The notes under the pieces were generated by a model. It ran no database searches, had not been told where the DNA came from, and saw only the letters and a program-made list of their open reading frames with translations. A stretch of DNA of 16,995 nt from Eubacterium sp. UBA5416 (GTDB taxonomy: Bacteria; Bacillota; Clostridia; Lachnospirales; Lachnospiraceae): NCBI GenBank assembly GCA_002409525.1, contig DHNM01000013.1, positions 35,985 through 52,979 on the forward strand. Direction: 5' to 3'. The translations under genes were made by a program, and so were the position numbers. Below, piece after piece: positions 1 through 7,661 of this stretch. Each line of letters opens with the position of its first letter. The first letter of the stretch is position 1.

Positions 1-1649
1 AGTTCATTCATGCGATCCAGTTCCGCTGTTTCTATAAAATCGCGAAGTCCCGCAATCCTTCCCATCCATTCTGTAGACTGTGAAGTTCTTTTCTTCATGA
101 AGACAGTCAGCCAGATACCGGCGGCAGTCATTCCAAATACAAATACCAGCTGCCACGTATAGTTAAAGATCTCATGATTCATCGCACGTGAAATATAATC
201 ACCGGCATAGACTGCCATCGGTATGGCACACATCAAAATCCCGACATTCACGCTCCTCTTTCTTTTCATCGATGACTTAGCATACCATTTGTCAACTCCG
301 GTACAGATCACAAACATTCCTGCAAACAGAAGAATCCAGAATACGATATATGCTATAAACCGTACGGTTCCAAGCATAGAATAATAACTCGTTTGCAGCA
401 TGAACCATCCTAAAGGAAATGTGCAGAAAATCATAGCTGCAATTCTTGAAACTTTCGATGACCTTGTAAAGACACCCTTATTCGAAGAATCACCAAACTC
501 ATCCTTAATCTGATCTTTTGCAATATCCATGGTACCCTGAAATTTATATTTCAGTCTGCTGATGTTGGTCTGATCGCTCTTTTCAAATAATTTACTGAAT
601 ACCGTAGTCTGATAAGCGGGTGCATCTTCCGGCAGATCTTTCAGTTTAATCAAAAGAAGATTCTTTTTTTTCTTCTCTTCGATCCTCAGATATCCCTTAT
701 CAGCCCAGTAGACAATTAGTGAAATTACATCTTCATTGTCAACCTGACCGTCGATAATATATCCAACTGACGCACTGTCCAGACCTTCCGGGGGCTGATA
801 CTGAATGGAAGGAATAATCTTCTCGTCCCTTCCAAATAACAGATATAGCACTGCAATAGCCAGACAGATAACAATTCCCGGTATCAGCAGTGACGTGGAA
901 AGAAAATCCATGTTACGCGTTTTCGAAAAATATCCCGCCTGCATGGGCGCATAGAACGTAACTCCCTCACCAAATTTTAAATCCCGGCGGAGGGTACCAC
1001 TCACCTGATCACCGTCCCAGGAAATATCCAGGATCTCTGCGGCATCTTTGCTCTCACCCTGCTGTCCATAATAAAACTTCAAAATGCTGTGATCAAAGCT
1101 CTTTGGAAATATGACGGTGAAACTGCTTCCTTTCGGAATTGGATTCTGCCACTGGTTAGGAAAAACATTGTAATAGGCATTATTGTAAGATTTTGTCTGA
1201 AATCTGGGTGTAAACCTGTAAGAGATCTCATATTCCCACTCTCCGAACATATCATCATCTTCATCCCCCAGACGTCCCACCCAGGAGCCTGATTCCGTGG
1301 AAGTCTCCAGCACATCATTGGCGTCTGCATCTGTAATGCTGGCATAATAGGGAACCGAGTGTTCTTTCCCGTCCCTGTCAAATGAGATGACATTTCCCTT
1401 ATAGGGAACATAACGAAAGATGCCATGTCTGGAATCCTTAAAATCCACAACGATATGCTCAGTCACATCGTAACTTTGATCTTCTCCAACTACAATATCT
1501 GTATCAAAACGCTGTGTGTCTAACGCAGTATCCCTCTCGATTTTCTCTCCGGAAGAGAAACTGCCGAAACTTCCAAAAATATACGCAATTGCCCAGAAAA
1601 TGATGACCCAGGCCCAGGTACTCGAAAATATCCTTTTTATTGTTTTCAT
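1..1649 (-). CDS. DUF2207 domain-containing membrane protein (3' end off the window)
   Basis: This reading frame is open from an ATG at 1649 to the left edge, giving 549 codons with the C-terminus missing. A membrane segment lies at about residues 10-27. An extracellular beta-rich domain follows, containing the HGIFRYVPY-type stretch typical of DUF2207 (YciQ-like) proteins. A second membrane segment is at about 249-270, then a soluble part with GYLRIEEKKKK, then several more membrane segments (about 404-437, 467-487 and 490-515). The last visible residues are FIETAELDRMNE, another family hallmark. The usual glycine/serine-rich tail would lie beyond the edge. It starts 18 nt after lemA, so the two are probably co-transcribed; this pairing is common in bacteria. 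The molecular function is not established, and an envelope role is an inference. Confidence 0.88.
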   Translation of the reverse strand, partial: MKTIKRIFSSTWAWVIIFWAIAYIFGSFGSFSSGEKIERDTALDTQRFDTDIVVGEDQSYDVTEHIVVDFKDSRHGIFRYVPYKGNVISFDRDGKEHSVPYYASITDADANDVLETSTESGSWVGRLGDEDDDMFGEWEYEISYRFTPRFQTKSYNNAYYNVFPNQWQNPIPKGSSFTVIFPKSFDHSILKFYYGQQGESKDAAEILDISWDGDQVSGTLRRDLKFGEGVTFYAPMQAGYFSKTRNMDFLSTSLLIPGIVICLAIAVLYLLFGRDEKIIPSIQYQPPEGLDSASVGYIIDGQVDNEDVISLIVYWADKGYLRIEEKKKKNLLLIKLKDLPEDAPAYQTTVFSKLFEKSDQTNISRLKYKFQGTMDIAKDQIKDEFGDSSNKGVFTRSSKVSRIAAMIFCTFPLGWFMLQTSYYSMLGTVRFIAYIVFWILLFAGMFVICTGVDKWYAKSSMKRKRSVNVGILMCAIPMAVYAGDYISRAMNHEIFNYTWQLVFVFGMTAAGIWLTVFMKKRTSQSTEWMGRIAGLRDFIETAELDRMNE

Positions 1650-1667
1650 GAATACTCCTTTTCCCGG

Positions 1668-2225
1668 TTAGAACTTTACTTCGACGTTTTCTCTCTGCTC
1701 CTCATCATTCACCTCATAAAGGGGTTTTCTCTTAAAGTTAAAAATTCCCGCAACGATATTTCCCGGAAATGTCTCTGTCTTCGTGTTAAAGCGATTGACC
1801 ACCCCGTTATAATACCGTCTGGATCCAGCGATTTCTTCCTCGATCCTCTGCAGCTGATCCTGAAGTTGTATAAAATTCTGATTTGCCTTCAGATCCGGAT
1901 AAGCCTCTGATACCGCAAACAGAGATTTCAATGTATCATTCAGGATATTATCATTTTCAATCCGATCTTCCGCTGTCTTTGAGTTCACAGCCGCATTCCT
2001 GGCAGCAATGACATTCTCAAGCGTCTTTGACTCATGCTTTGCATACCCTTTTACTGTCTCTACATAATTCGGAATCAGATCGTATCTCTTCTTCAGAGAC
2101 ACATCCATCGCCGAAAATGCCTCCTCCGTCTTATTCCTCAGTTTGATAAATCCGTTATAAGCACTTACAAACCAGATCACTACAATCACTACAACTGCTA
2201 GTATAATCCAAAGTACCATACTCAT
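1668..2225 (-). CDS. lemA: LemA family membrane-anchored protein
   Basis: This 185-residue protein has one N-terminal membrane segment (about residues 4-23, VLWIILAVVVIVVIWFVSAY). A helical LemA domain follows, with the typical FIKLRNKTEEAFSAMDVSLKKRYDLIPN stretch and a conserved helix around YPDLKANQNF. LemA proteins are small membrane-anchored helical-bundle proteins of unclear function. They are often encoded beside DUF2207 or TPM-domain proteins, as here. The start is supported by an AAAGGAGG ribosome binding site ending a few bases upstream of the ATG. The length is normal for the family. It is the first gene of a probable two-gene operon with the DUF2207 gene, and a terminator at 2304-2340 insulates it from the gene upstream. 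Confidence 0.93.
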   Translation of the reverse strand: MSMVLWIILAVVVIVVIWFVSAYNGFIKLRNKTEEAFSAMDVSLKKRYDLIPNYVETVKGYAKHESKTLENVIAARNAAVNSKTAEDRIENDNILNDTLKSLFAVSEAYPDLKANQNFIQLQDQLQRIEEEIAGSRRYYNGVVNRFNTKTETFPGNIVAGIFNFKRKPLYEVNDEEQRENVEVKF

Positions 2226-2248
2226 TACCTCCTTTTGTCTATCATTAA

Positions 2249-2254
2249 ATTATA
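2249..2254 (-). promoter_or_regulatory. Candidate -10 box for lemA operon
   Basis: A perfect TATAAT reads on the minus strand about 24 nt before the lemA start, between the upstream terminator and the ribosome binding site. No convincing -35 box is seen at 16-18 nt, so only the -10 element is proposed. Confidence 0.4.
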
Positions 2255-2289
2255 CACGATTCCTCTGATAAATACCAGAAAAAGAAAAA

Positions 2290-2340
2290 ACAAGCAAGAA
2301 AAAGGTCCTGCGTTTCATGCTTACATGAAAAAGCAGGACC
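2290..2340 (-). terminator. Rho-independent terminator after the glutaredoxin-like gene
   Basis: An 8-bp GC-rich stem (GGTCCTGC with GCAGGACC) and a further 7-bp stem (TTTCATG with CATGAAA) are separated by a small internal bulge. They close on a 4-nt loop. On the minus strand the hairpin is followed by TTTTTCTTGCTTG, a good U tract. It lies 32 nt past the stop of the glutaredoxin-like gene and upstream of lemA. Confidence 0.9.
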
Positions 2341-2372
2341 CTGGGACCCCAACATCACGATATGCTGATATC

Positions 2373-2609
2373 TTAAAGCGTATCTTTCATATACAGTACG
2401 ATGTCATCGGACTCATACATCGGTTTCCCGTCAATCAAAAGCATGGGGACCATGTCTTTTCCTCCAAGCTTTACCAAATCCTCCTGGTTTTTCGGATCCG
2501 CCTTAATATCCATCAGCTGTACGCCCTTTACATCATTCTCATCCATGTAATGGAGAACCTTCTGGCAGTACGGGCAGGAATGTTTAAAATATAATTTTAA
2601 ATCTTTCAT
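2373..2609 (-). CDS. Glutaredoxin-like thiol-disulfide protein
   Basis: This 78-residue protein has a thioredoxin fold of glutaredoxin type. It has an N-terminal strand (LKLYFKHS), the active-site motif C12-P-Y-C15 and a cis-proline segment MVPMLLIDG. A C-terminal stretch, MYESDDIVLYM, resembles the glutathione-binding region of glutaredoxins and GST N-terminal domains. It probably exchanges thiols in the cytoplasm. Whether glutathione is its partner cannot be told, since many Clostridia lack glutathione. The length is normal for a minimal glutaredoxin. An AGAGGTG ribosome binding site lies 7 nt before the ATG. It appears to be a single-gene unit with its own promoter and terminator. Confidence 0.88.
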   Translation of the reverse strand: MKDLKLYFKHSCPYCQKVLHYMDENDVKGVQLMDIKADPKNQEDLVKLGGKDMVPMLLIDGKPMYESDDIVLYMKDTL

Positions 2610-2691
2610 AATTTTACACCTCTTTCATCTTTCGTCAACCTGACTTTCATGTTGATTTATCCAAGAAAGCATAATCAATTACTACACATTC

Positions 2692-2720
2692 AGTCTATCA
2701 TGAAAGCATTCGTTTTACAA
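2692..2720 (-). promoter_or_regulatory. Sigma-A-type promoter for the glutaredoxin-like gene
   Basis: On the minus strand TTGTAA (2720-2715), 17 bp, then TAGACT (2697-2692), with TG one base before the -10 box (extended -10). It lies about 80 nt upstream of the ATG. Confidence 0.5.
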
Positions 2721-2745
2721 TAGTATCAAAAAGCATTTTTTATTA

Positions 2746-4089
2746 TCACGCCCTCGCAGCATAGATATTTTTCCATTTTCCTGTACGATACTCTACATAA
2801 GAGATAACTCCGTTTGTAAACCATCCAATCGGAACTGCGATCCATATCATAGAGATTCCATATTTCGGTGCTAAGATCATCGACAGAGACACACGAATAA
2901 ATAAATTCACCAGATTTCCAATCGTAAACATCTTCATATCCCCTGCTCCTCGGAGGAGTCCGCCCACAGCCATCTTAAGTCCGAGCAGGACGAAAAACCA
3001 TCCCATAAATGCCAGATAACTTTTTCCTGTATCCAATGCGACGGCTGTCTGATCGTTTCCTAAAAATACAGATATAATCTGAGTATTAAACAATTCCAGA
3101 ACCGCGCAGATAATCACTGCGGAAATAAGCACCATCCAGTTAGCCGAATGATAACCTTTTACGACACGTTCTTTTTTTCCGGCGCCGATGTTCTGAGCTG
3201 TGTAGGATGAGATAGCACTCCCGATCCCATTCATGGGAACTACACAGATTGCCTCAATTCTCATTGCAGCAGAAAAGCCTGCCAAAGCCTGAGACCCGAA
3301 ACTATTCACAACCGACTGCACCAGCATCATTCCGATGGAAACCGTAGACTGCTGCAGAATTGAAGGCAGCGCAACCCTTGTCATATTTACCATCTCTGAT
3401 TTATCGAAGATCTTTGACTGCCCGCCATCAAGCTTATTAATATCATGCATAAATACCAGAAATGACAACACTGCCGAAATACCCTGTGCAATTAAAGTAG
3501 CCCAGGCTACACCTGCGACACCCATGTGAAAACCTGTCACACTAACATAATCCAGCCAAATATTAAAAACAGATGAAAATATCAAAAAATAGAGGGGTAT
3601 TCTTGACTTTCCAAGAGCATTAAACATCGAAGACATTACATTATACATAAATAAAAATGGCAGTCCCAGAAAATATATATTTAAGTAGACAACCGCCATA
3701 TCGAGAACATCTGCGGGTGTGTTCAAAAGAATCATAATCTTCTTACTGAACAAAAGTCCGAATCCGCCCAGAAGTATACTGATAACTAAAAACGAAATAA
3801 GAGATGTATATACAGCTGTTTTCATGTGTATATAATCTTTTGCGCCAAAATACTGACTCACAATTACAGACGCACCGATTCCACCTCCCAATGCGATACA
3901 AATAAAGATATTTGTAAGGGAGTTCGAAGCCCCAACAGCTGCCAGTGCCCCCTCGCTCACGTATCTTCCGACGATCGCTGAATCTGCCATCGTATAGGTC
4001 TGTTGAAACAGATTCCCTATAATAATAGGCAGCGCAAAGATCAGTAACGCATGAAAAGGCTTCTTTTTCACTAAATAATCATTTTCCAT
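2746..4089 (-). CDS. MATE family multidrug efflux transporter
   Basis: This polytopic membrane protein (447 residues from ATG 4089) has the family's two-lobe pattern of about 12 hydrophobic segments. The N-terminus matches the usual MATE opening, with FALPIIIGNLFQQTYTMADS then AIVGRYVSEGALAAVGASN. A related lobe begins near RVALPSILQQSTVSIGMMLV. MATE proteins export cationic drugs and metabolites using Na+ or H+ gradients; the substrate here is unknown. The frame is open further upstream to a GTG at 4146, but that codon has no ribosome binding site and adds 19 non-family residues. ATG 4089 gives the expected N-terminus, although its AAGGA is only 1 nt away, so translation may depend on coupling. 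The gene overlaps the 3' end of the upstream ArsR-type regulator by 11 nt, which strongly implies co-expression and control by that repressor. Confidence 0.92.
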   Translation of the reverse strand: MENDYLVKKKPFHALLIFALPIIIGNLFQQTYTMADSAIVGRYVSEGALAAVGASNSLTNIFICIALGGGIGASVIVSQYFGAKDYIHMKTAVYTSLISFLVISILLGGFGLLFSKKIMILLNTPADVLDMAVVYLNIYFLGLPFLFMYNVMSSMFNALGKSRIPLYFLIFSSVFNIWLDYVSVTGFHMGVAGVAWATLIAQGISAVLSFLVFMHDINKLDGGQSKIFDKSEMVNMTRVALPSILQQSTVSIGMMLVQSVVNSFGSQALAGFSAAMRIEAICVVPMNGIGSAISSYTAQNIGAGKKERVVKGYHSANWMVLISAVIICAVLELFNTQIISVFLGNDQTAVALDTGKSYLAFMGWFFVLLGLKMAVGGLLRGAGDMKMFTIGNLVNLFIRVSLSMILAPKYGISMIWIAVPIGWFTNGVISYVEYRTGKWKNIYAARA

Positions 4090-4444
4090 ATCCTTGTTTT
4101 TCCAATATTTTAGAATCTCTTCTGAAACAATCCCGGATAAAATCACACGAACAATCTTTGGTCAGCTCCACTTCTTTGGGATATTGTGAGATCGAATCCA
4201 GCAGCTCCTGAAAAAGACCGGAAACCAGTTCTCTGTCGACTCGATAATGCATCTGATAACCTATTTTCACACCATATACAATCTGGTACTTTTTAAGGAC
4301 TCTCATGTGCTGCGATACAGCCGATTCTGAAATATTTAACTTTCCGGACAAAGCACGTACACAATATTGATGCTCATACAGAAGTTGAAGCAGACGAAAT
4401 CTTGTAGGTTCCGTAATGACATGAATTATTTCGATTGAATCCAA
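4079..4444 (-). CDS. ArsR/SmtB family transcriptional repressor
   Basis: This 121-residue protein has a winged helix-turn-helix of ArsR type. The segment TEPTRFRLLQLLYEHQYCVRALSGKL is followed by the recognition helix SESAVSQHMRVLKKYQIV and a wing ending in MHYRVD. Such proteins bind an operator as dimers and release it on binding a metal or another ligand. Cysteines occur at 28, 98, 100 and 106. The C-terminal C-x-C-x5-C is a possible ligand site, but the classic double-Cys motif of ArsR helix 3 is incomplete. The start is TTG at 4444, chosen because AAAGGAG lies 6 nt upstream and the first residues fit the family. The gene overlaps the MATE transporter gene, its likely regulatory target, and has a palindrome over its own promoter. 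Confidence 0.88.
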   Translation of the reverse strand: MDSIEIIHVITEPTRFRLLQLLYEHQYCVRALSGKLNISESAVSQHMRVLKKYQIVYGVKIGYQMHYRVDRELVSGLFQELLDSISQYPKEVELTKDCSCDFIRDCFRRDSKILEKQGYGK

Positions 4445-4466
4445 AACAAACTCCTTTCAGTAGATT

Positions 4467-4488
4467 TAATTAAGTAGCCGCTTAATTA
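4467..4488. promoter_or_regulatory. Candidate operator of the ArsR-type repressor
   Basis: A perfect inverted repeat, TAATTAAG - 6 nt - CTTAATTA, starts at the last base of the -10 box and spans the expected transcription start of the arsR-MATE unit. The position suits a repressor site for autoregulation. Binding by this ArsR protein is inferred. Confidence 0.65.
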
Positions 4489-4516
4489 GATTAGCAGAAA
4501 TATATAAGTTTGTCAA
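4488..4516 (-). promoter_or_regulatory. Sigma-A promoter of the arsR-MATE operon
   Basis: On the minus strand a perfect TTGACA (4516-4511), 17 bp, then TAATCT (4493-4488). The start codon lies about 44 nt downstream of the -10 box. Confidence 0.75.
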
Positions 4517-4527
4517 AAATAAATTTA

Positions 4528-4556
4528 AAACCGGGAAGAAAAATCGTTCCCGGTTT
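4528..4556 (-). terminator. Terminator hairpin upstream of the arsR promoter
   Basis: A perfect 10-bp stem (AAACCGGGAA with TTCCCGGTTT) closes on a 9-nt loop. On the minus strand it is followed by TAAATTTATTTTTG, a fair U-rich tract. It lies about 70 nt past the broken acetyltransferase gene and would stop transcription from the ATPase/acetyltransferase unit. Confidence 0.65.
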
Positions 4557-4624
4557 CAGTATTCATATAAATTATCTTATTGATAGAATTCCCATAAAAT
4601 TCTATTATATGCTTAAGTCATTCA

Positions 4625-5022
4625 TTACCATGGATCTATCAGATTCTGCATGATCCTGTTGTCCCCATGGGTATCAATTCGAAGGTGCGTCATTTTGTTC
4701 TCGCAGTAAGAGACAGTTTTTCGCATAATTTCCTTTTCAGCCCCGTCATTTGCAACTCTGTGAATCGTCCCATAGCTGCTGTTGGATAGCCATGCTCCTT
4801 GTTCGATCTTCTGATAAGTTGGATCTTTCCCAATGATAAACGTAAAAACACCATGGATTTTTCCATCTGTCTCATGCACATACATATCTCCATTTTCTAT
4901 ATCATGAACTAATAAGCTATCTCCAGGGTAGTTATCTCCCCATTGTGTCTTGTTTCCTTGAGAGTACATGAATTGTCTGGCACTATCGCTGTTAAGTCAG
5001 TCATCACTGCTTGTCTGATCAT
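4625..5022 (-). pseudogene. Broken GNAT family N-acetyltransferase
   Basis: An intact-looking start (GGAG, 8 nt, ATG at 5022) gives MIRQAVMTDLTAI, a typical GNAT N-terminus. The frame is then lost near 4983. The acetyltransferase-like sequence continues in another frame as ARQFMYSQGNKTQW and onward through VHETDGKIHGVFTFIIG to HLRIDTHGDNRIMQNL. It stops early at LIDPW (4625). Full-length relatives are about 150-160 residues. They normally continue for some 25 more residues (a GF..CG..Y..DGT.RIAYE-like tail), which is missing here. So there is a small frame-breaking deletion near the N-terminus and a lost C-terminus. The copies of GATAGTGC-like sequence at the junction would fit slippage, but this is inference. 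The second part alone could be read as a 114-residue ORF, which is unlikely to be functional. Confidence 0.72.
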
Positions 5023-5051
5023 TTTTATTTCTCCAATTTGACAGACAGCTA

Positions 5052-6452
5052 TCAATCTGTCATAAACCTTAAGATTTGTTCGTAAGTTACGAGGGTAACA
5101 TTCCCCATCTCTTTTGCAGTACCAACGCACCCCATAGTGAACCCTCTTTTTGCAAAAAGATAAAGTTGAACTTTTTTGTAATGAAACAACTGGCTTCGTT
5201 TGATAAGCGTTTTTAACACTGACAAATCCACCTTTTCATTCGTCCATTTGCACTCCCCAAAAAGTGCAGTGCTTTTATCCTGCTCACCCATAATATCAAT
5301 CTCTGTCTGAGTATGTGTGGATGGATCGGTTCCCCACCATCGTCCAATATCTCTGAATTCGACCGGCGAATTTCCACTCAAAAGCAGCTTCCATAAATAT
5401 TGTTTAGATACGTCTTCGAAAACTTTTCCCATATAATCTGAAAGATGAGGCTCAATTCTCTTAAAGGCAAGGTCGGCAGCGCCACGATTAATAATAGAAT
5501 TATTTTCCGGCACAAAACGATACCAGAATCGAAACATATTATCATCGATTACATAAATTGACCTCCGGGACATCTTTTCCCCGTAAGGTGTTTCCCTCTG
5601 TACAAGTCCAAGTTCCATGAGATTTTTCAGATAAACCGTACAAACGCTGGTATTCTCTCCTACCTTGCTCGAAATCTCTGACATACGGGAAGCGCCTGTT
5701 GCAACAGCTGTAATGATGGCATTGTAAAGTGCCGGTTCCCGTACTTCCTGTTTTAACAGATTTTCAGGTTCCTCAAATAAAGATGATGTCGGATTCAGGA
5801 ATGTATTCTTAATATTTTCCTCGATACTTAGCCGATCATCCATTTGCAATAGGTATTGAGGTGTACCGCCTGCGATGCCGTAAATCAAGGCCTTATCTTC
5901 ATCTGTGAAATTCTTAAAATATTGACAGGTGTCTCCAAAATCGAAAGGAAGTACTTTTATCTGCGCTGTTCGTCTGCCATAAAGCGGAGCTTTGTATGCA
6001 AGCACATGATCCTCCATATAAGACATAGAAGACCCACAGAGAATCAACATTAACTTAGAAGTATCTTTGTACTTATCAATTAAAAGCTGAAGTGTGGAGG
6101 CGAGGCTTGTAGATGAGCGGGCTGCATATGGATATTCATCAACGGCTAAGATCAGACGCTGATCTTTTGCAAGTTCAAAAGCATATTCTAATGCCGCCTG
6201 AAAAGATGGAAAAACTGTTTCTGTATGGAACCCAGTTTTATAATCCATAATATTATGACTTAAGTTCTCCAGATTCTGTTTCGCATTGCTCTCTACACCC
6301 ATAAAATAAATTGTACTTTTATCCTTAATAAATTGGTTGATCAGCGCAGTTTTCCCGACTCGTCGTCGTCCATAGATTACTGCAAACTCGAACTTTTCAG
6401 AATTATACAATTTATTAAGAGTGTTCAATTCACGTTCTCTACCAATAAACAT
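5052..6452 (-). CDS. Archaeal-type AAA ATPase with DUF234 nuclease-like C-terminus
   Basis: This 466-residue protein has a P-loop at residues 28-35 (GRRRVGKT) and a Walker B strand ending in D105-E106. A sensor-like strand follows (LMLILCGSS, 134-142), then a winged-helix region (about 240-300). The C-terminal DUF234-type domain carries E-I-D386 and E400-C-K402, the spacing of a PD-(D/E)XK nuclease core. Proteins of this type are widespread in Bacteroidetes, Clostridia and archaea, and their role is not established. Suggestions of DNA handling or of mobile or defence-associated function are inference. The start is supported by GGAGG 7 nt before ATG 6452. The acetyltransferase remnant begins 29 nt after its stop on the same strand. 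All catalytic residues I can see are intact. Confidence 0.85.
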   Translation of the reverse strand: MFIGRERELNTLNKLYNSEKFEFAVIYGRRRVGKTALINQFIKDKSTIYFMGVESNAKQNLENLSHNIMDYKTGFHTETVFPSFQAALEYAFELAKDQRLILAVDEYPYAARSSTSLASTLQLLIDKYKDTSKLMLILCGSSMSYMEDHVLAYKAPLYGRRTAQIKVLPFDFGDTCQYFKNFTDEDKALIYGIAGGTPQYLLQMDDRLSIEENIKNTFLNPTSSLFEEPENLLKQEVREPALYNAIITAVATGASRMSEISSKVGENTSVCTVYLKNLMELGLVQRETPYGEKMSRRSIYVIDDNMFRFWYRFVPENNSIINRGAADLAFKRIEPHLSDYMGKVFEDVSKQYLWKLLLSGNSPVEFRDIGRWWGTDPSTHTQTEIDIMGEQDKSTALFGECKWTNEKVDLSVLKTLIKRSQLFHYKKVQLYLFAKRGFTMGCVGTAKEMGNVTLVTYEQILRFMTD

Positions 6453-6479
6453 TTCAATACCTCCATTCCATTACAAGTT

Positions 6480-6508
6480 AATATAGCATTTTAGTTTTAT
6501 TTAGTCAA
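6480..6508 (-). promoter_or_regulatory. Sigma-A promoter of the ATPase/DUF234 gene
   Basis: On the minus strand TTGACT (6508-6503), 17 bp, then TATATT (6485-6480), with an extended -10 TG. It lies 27 nt before the ATG. Confidence 0.72.
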
Positions 6509-6634
6509 GTATGATTTAGTAAGTCTTATTATAGCAATCGTATTTCATCAAATAAACAACAGTCCCATTCTTCGAAGTCCTCCTTCTGTAACACCTATAA
6601 TAGCAAGAATGATCAAAACCCCAGATCAATGTTA

Positions 6635-6643
6635 TGATACAAT
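6635..6643 (+). promoter_or_regulatory. Candidate extended -10 promoter for the AraC-type gene
   Basis: TG-A-TACAAT lies about 30 nt before the ATG. No good -35 box is found at 17 nt, which would fit an activator-dependent promoter. This is weak evidence. Confidence 0.35.
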
Positions 6644-6674
6644 GTAAAACATAAGAGAGGGGGAATACAACGGA

Positions 6675-7553
6675 ATGACACATAAAGAAGAAATCCAGTC
6701 CATAATTAATTACATTGAAAAGAATTTATGCAGAGATTTATCACTTGATGAACTTATAGACATTTCCGGATTTTCAAAATCTTACTTTCACAGAGTTTTT
6801 AAGGCAGAAACAGGCTTTAATATCTATGAATATATTAAGCGACGCAGACTTGCAAAAGCTGCGGCACTCCTATTAAACACAGACCTTCCAATCCTTGATA
6901 TTGCTTTAATCTTTTGTTTCGAATCACAAGCATCGTTTACCCGAGCATTTAAAAGCATCTACCATCTGCCCCCTGGAAGATACAGATCAGCAATAAAAAA
7001 TTTAAAAGTCGGAGGAATCACTATGAACGAAAAATCAAAAATCAAAAACTGGATTATGACTGGGACAGCACCTGAAAAATACGATATATACATTGATCGA
7101 AAAATCTGTAATACCGGAACAAAATCTGCAACAATAGTATCAAATACTGATGATTTTGAGCCCGATGAATATGCTGTTATCATGCAGCAATTCAGTGCCG
7201 GAAGTTTTATCGGTAAAAGAGTTCGCTTCTCTGGATTTGTGAAGGCAAAAAAAGTTGAAGGCTGGTCCGGTCTGTGGCTGCGAATTGATTCTTCTCTTGG
7301 AGATACTTTAAAACTAGATAATATGCAAGACCGTCCAATCACCGGAACTAAAGAATGGAATTATTACTCATGTGTTATGGATATTTCTGAAAACAGCGGA
7401 GTAATTAATATTGGAATTCTACTGGACGGGAAAGGGCAGGTATGGCTGGATAATACCAATTTCGAAGAAGTAGGACTTGATATTCCTACAACAGAATTCG
7501 ATATTAGTAAAACATATTCGAAATATCCTGGGAATCTTTCATTTGAAGAGTAA
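6675..7553 (+). CDS. AraC family regulator with C-terminal jelly-roll-like domain
   Basis: This protein has 292 residues. The N-terminal ~105 residues are a complete AraC DNA-binding domain. They hold two helix-turn-helix units (LSLDELIDISGFSKSYFHRVF, then the ILDIALIFCFESQASFTRAF unit) ending in the classic YHLPPGRYR. After a linker, residues about 120-275 form a beta-rich region with WSGLWLRID, ITGTKEWNYYSCVMDI and GQVWLDNTNFEEV. That pattern resembles carbohydrate-binding-like jelly-roll folds. Most AraC regulators of this layout carry a GyrI-like effector domain at this position instead. The likely role is ligand-responsive transcription control; the ligand and targets are unknown. The ribosome binding site GAGAGGGGG is about 11 nt before the ATG, rather distant. 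It is divergent from the ATPase gene and convergent with msrA, and looks monocistronic. Confidence 0.88.
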   Translation: MTHKEEIQSIINYIEKNLCRDLSLDELIDISGFSKSYFHRVFKAETGFNIYEYIKRRRLAKAAALLLNTDLPILDIALIFCFESQASFTRAFKSIYHLPPGRYRSAIKNLKVGGITMNEKSKIKNWIMTGTAPEKYDIYIDRKICNTGTKSATIVSNTDDFEPDEYAVIMQQFSAGSFIGKRVRFSGFVKAKKVEGWSGLWLRIDSSLGDTLKLDNMQDRPITGTKEWNYYSCVMDISENSGVINIGILLDGKGQVWLDNTNFEEVGLDIPTTEFDISKTYSKYPGNLSFEE

Positions 7554-7580
7554 GTTGCGAATCAATTAGTCGAAAAGTAT

Positions 7581-7611
7581 CGGCCGGGGCATTTTTTCCG
7601 GCCGTTTTCTT
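7581..7611 (+). terminator. Rho-independent terminator after the AraC-type gene
   Basis: A 7-bp all-GC stem (CGGCCGG with CCGGCCG), a 10-nt T-rich loop, and TTTTCTT after the stem. It sits between convergent genes and might also stop minus-strand transcripts from msrA, though the U tract on that side is poor. Confidence 0.82.
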
Positions 7612-7661
7612 GCTTTAATAGTACCTGTGCTTTTCGTCCATCAAGAAGGCGAATCCAATCC

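Noticed and set aside
2235..2594. 119-codon plus-strand frame opposite the glutaredoxin-like gene
   Set aside because: Runs through the terminator hairpin and the conserved CPYC gene on the other strand; no family resemblance.
4090..4146. N-terminal extension of the MATE protein from GTG 4146
   Set aside because: No ribosome binding site and the 19 extra residues do not resemble MATE N-termini; they are the ArsR 3' end read in another frame.
4583..4605. Palindrome ATAGAATT-7 nt-AATTCTAT downstream of the broken acetyltransferase
   Set aside because: An AT-only 8-bp stem with no U tract; too weak to call a terminator or binding site beside the much better hairpin at 4528-4556.
7609..7661. 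Possible coding continuation after the msrA stop
   Set aside because: A short frame reads on past the stop, but it has no family support and MsrA is already full length.
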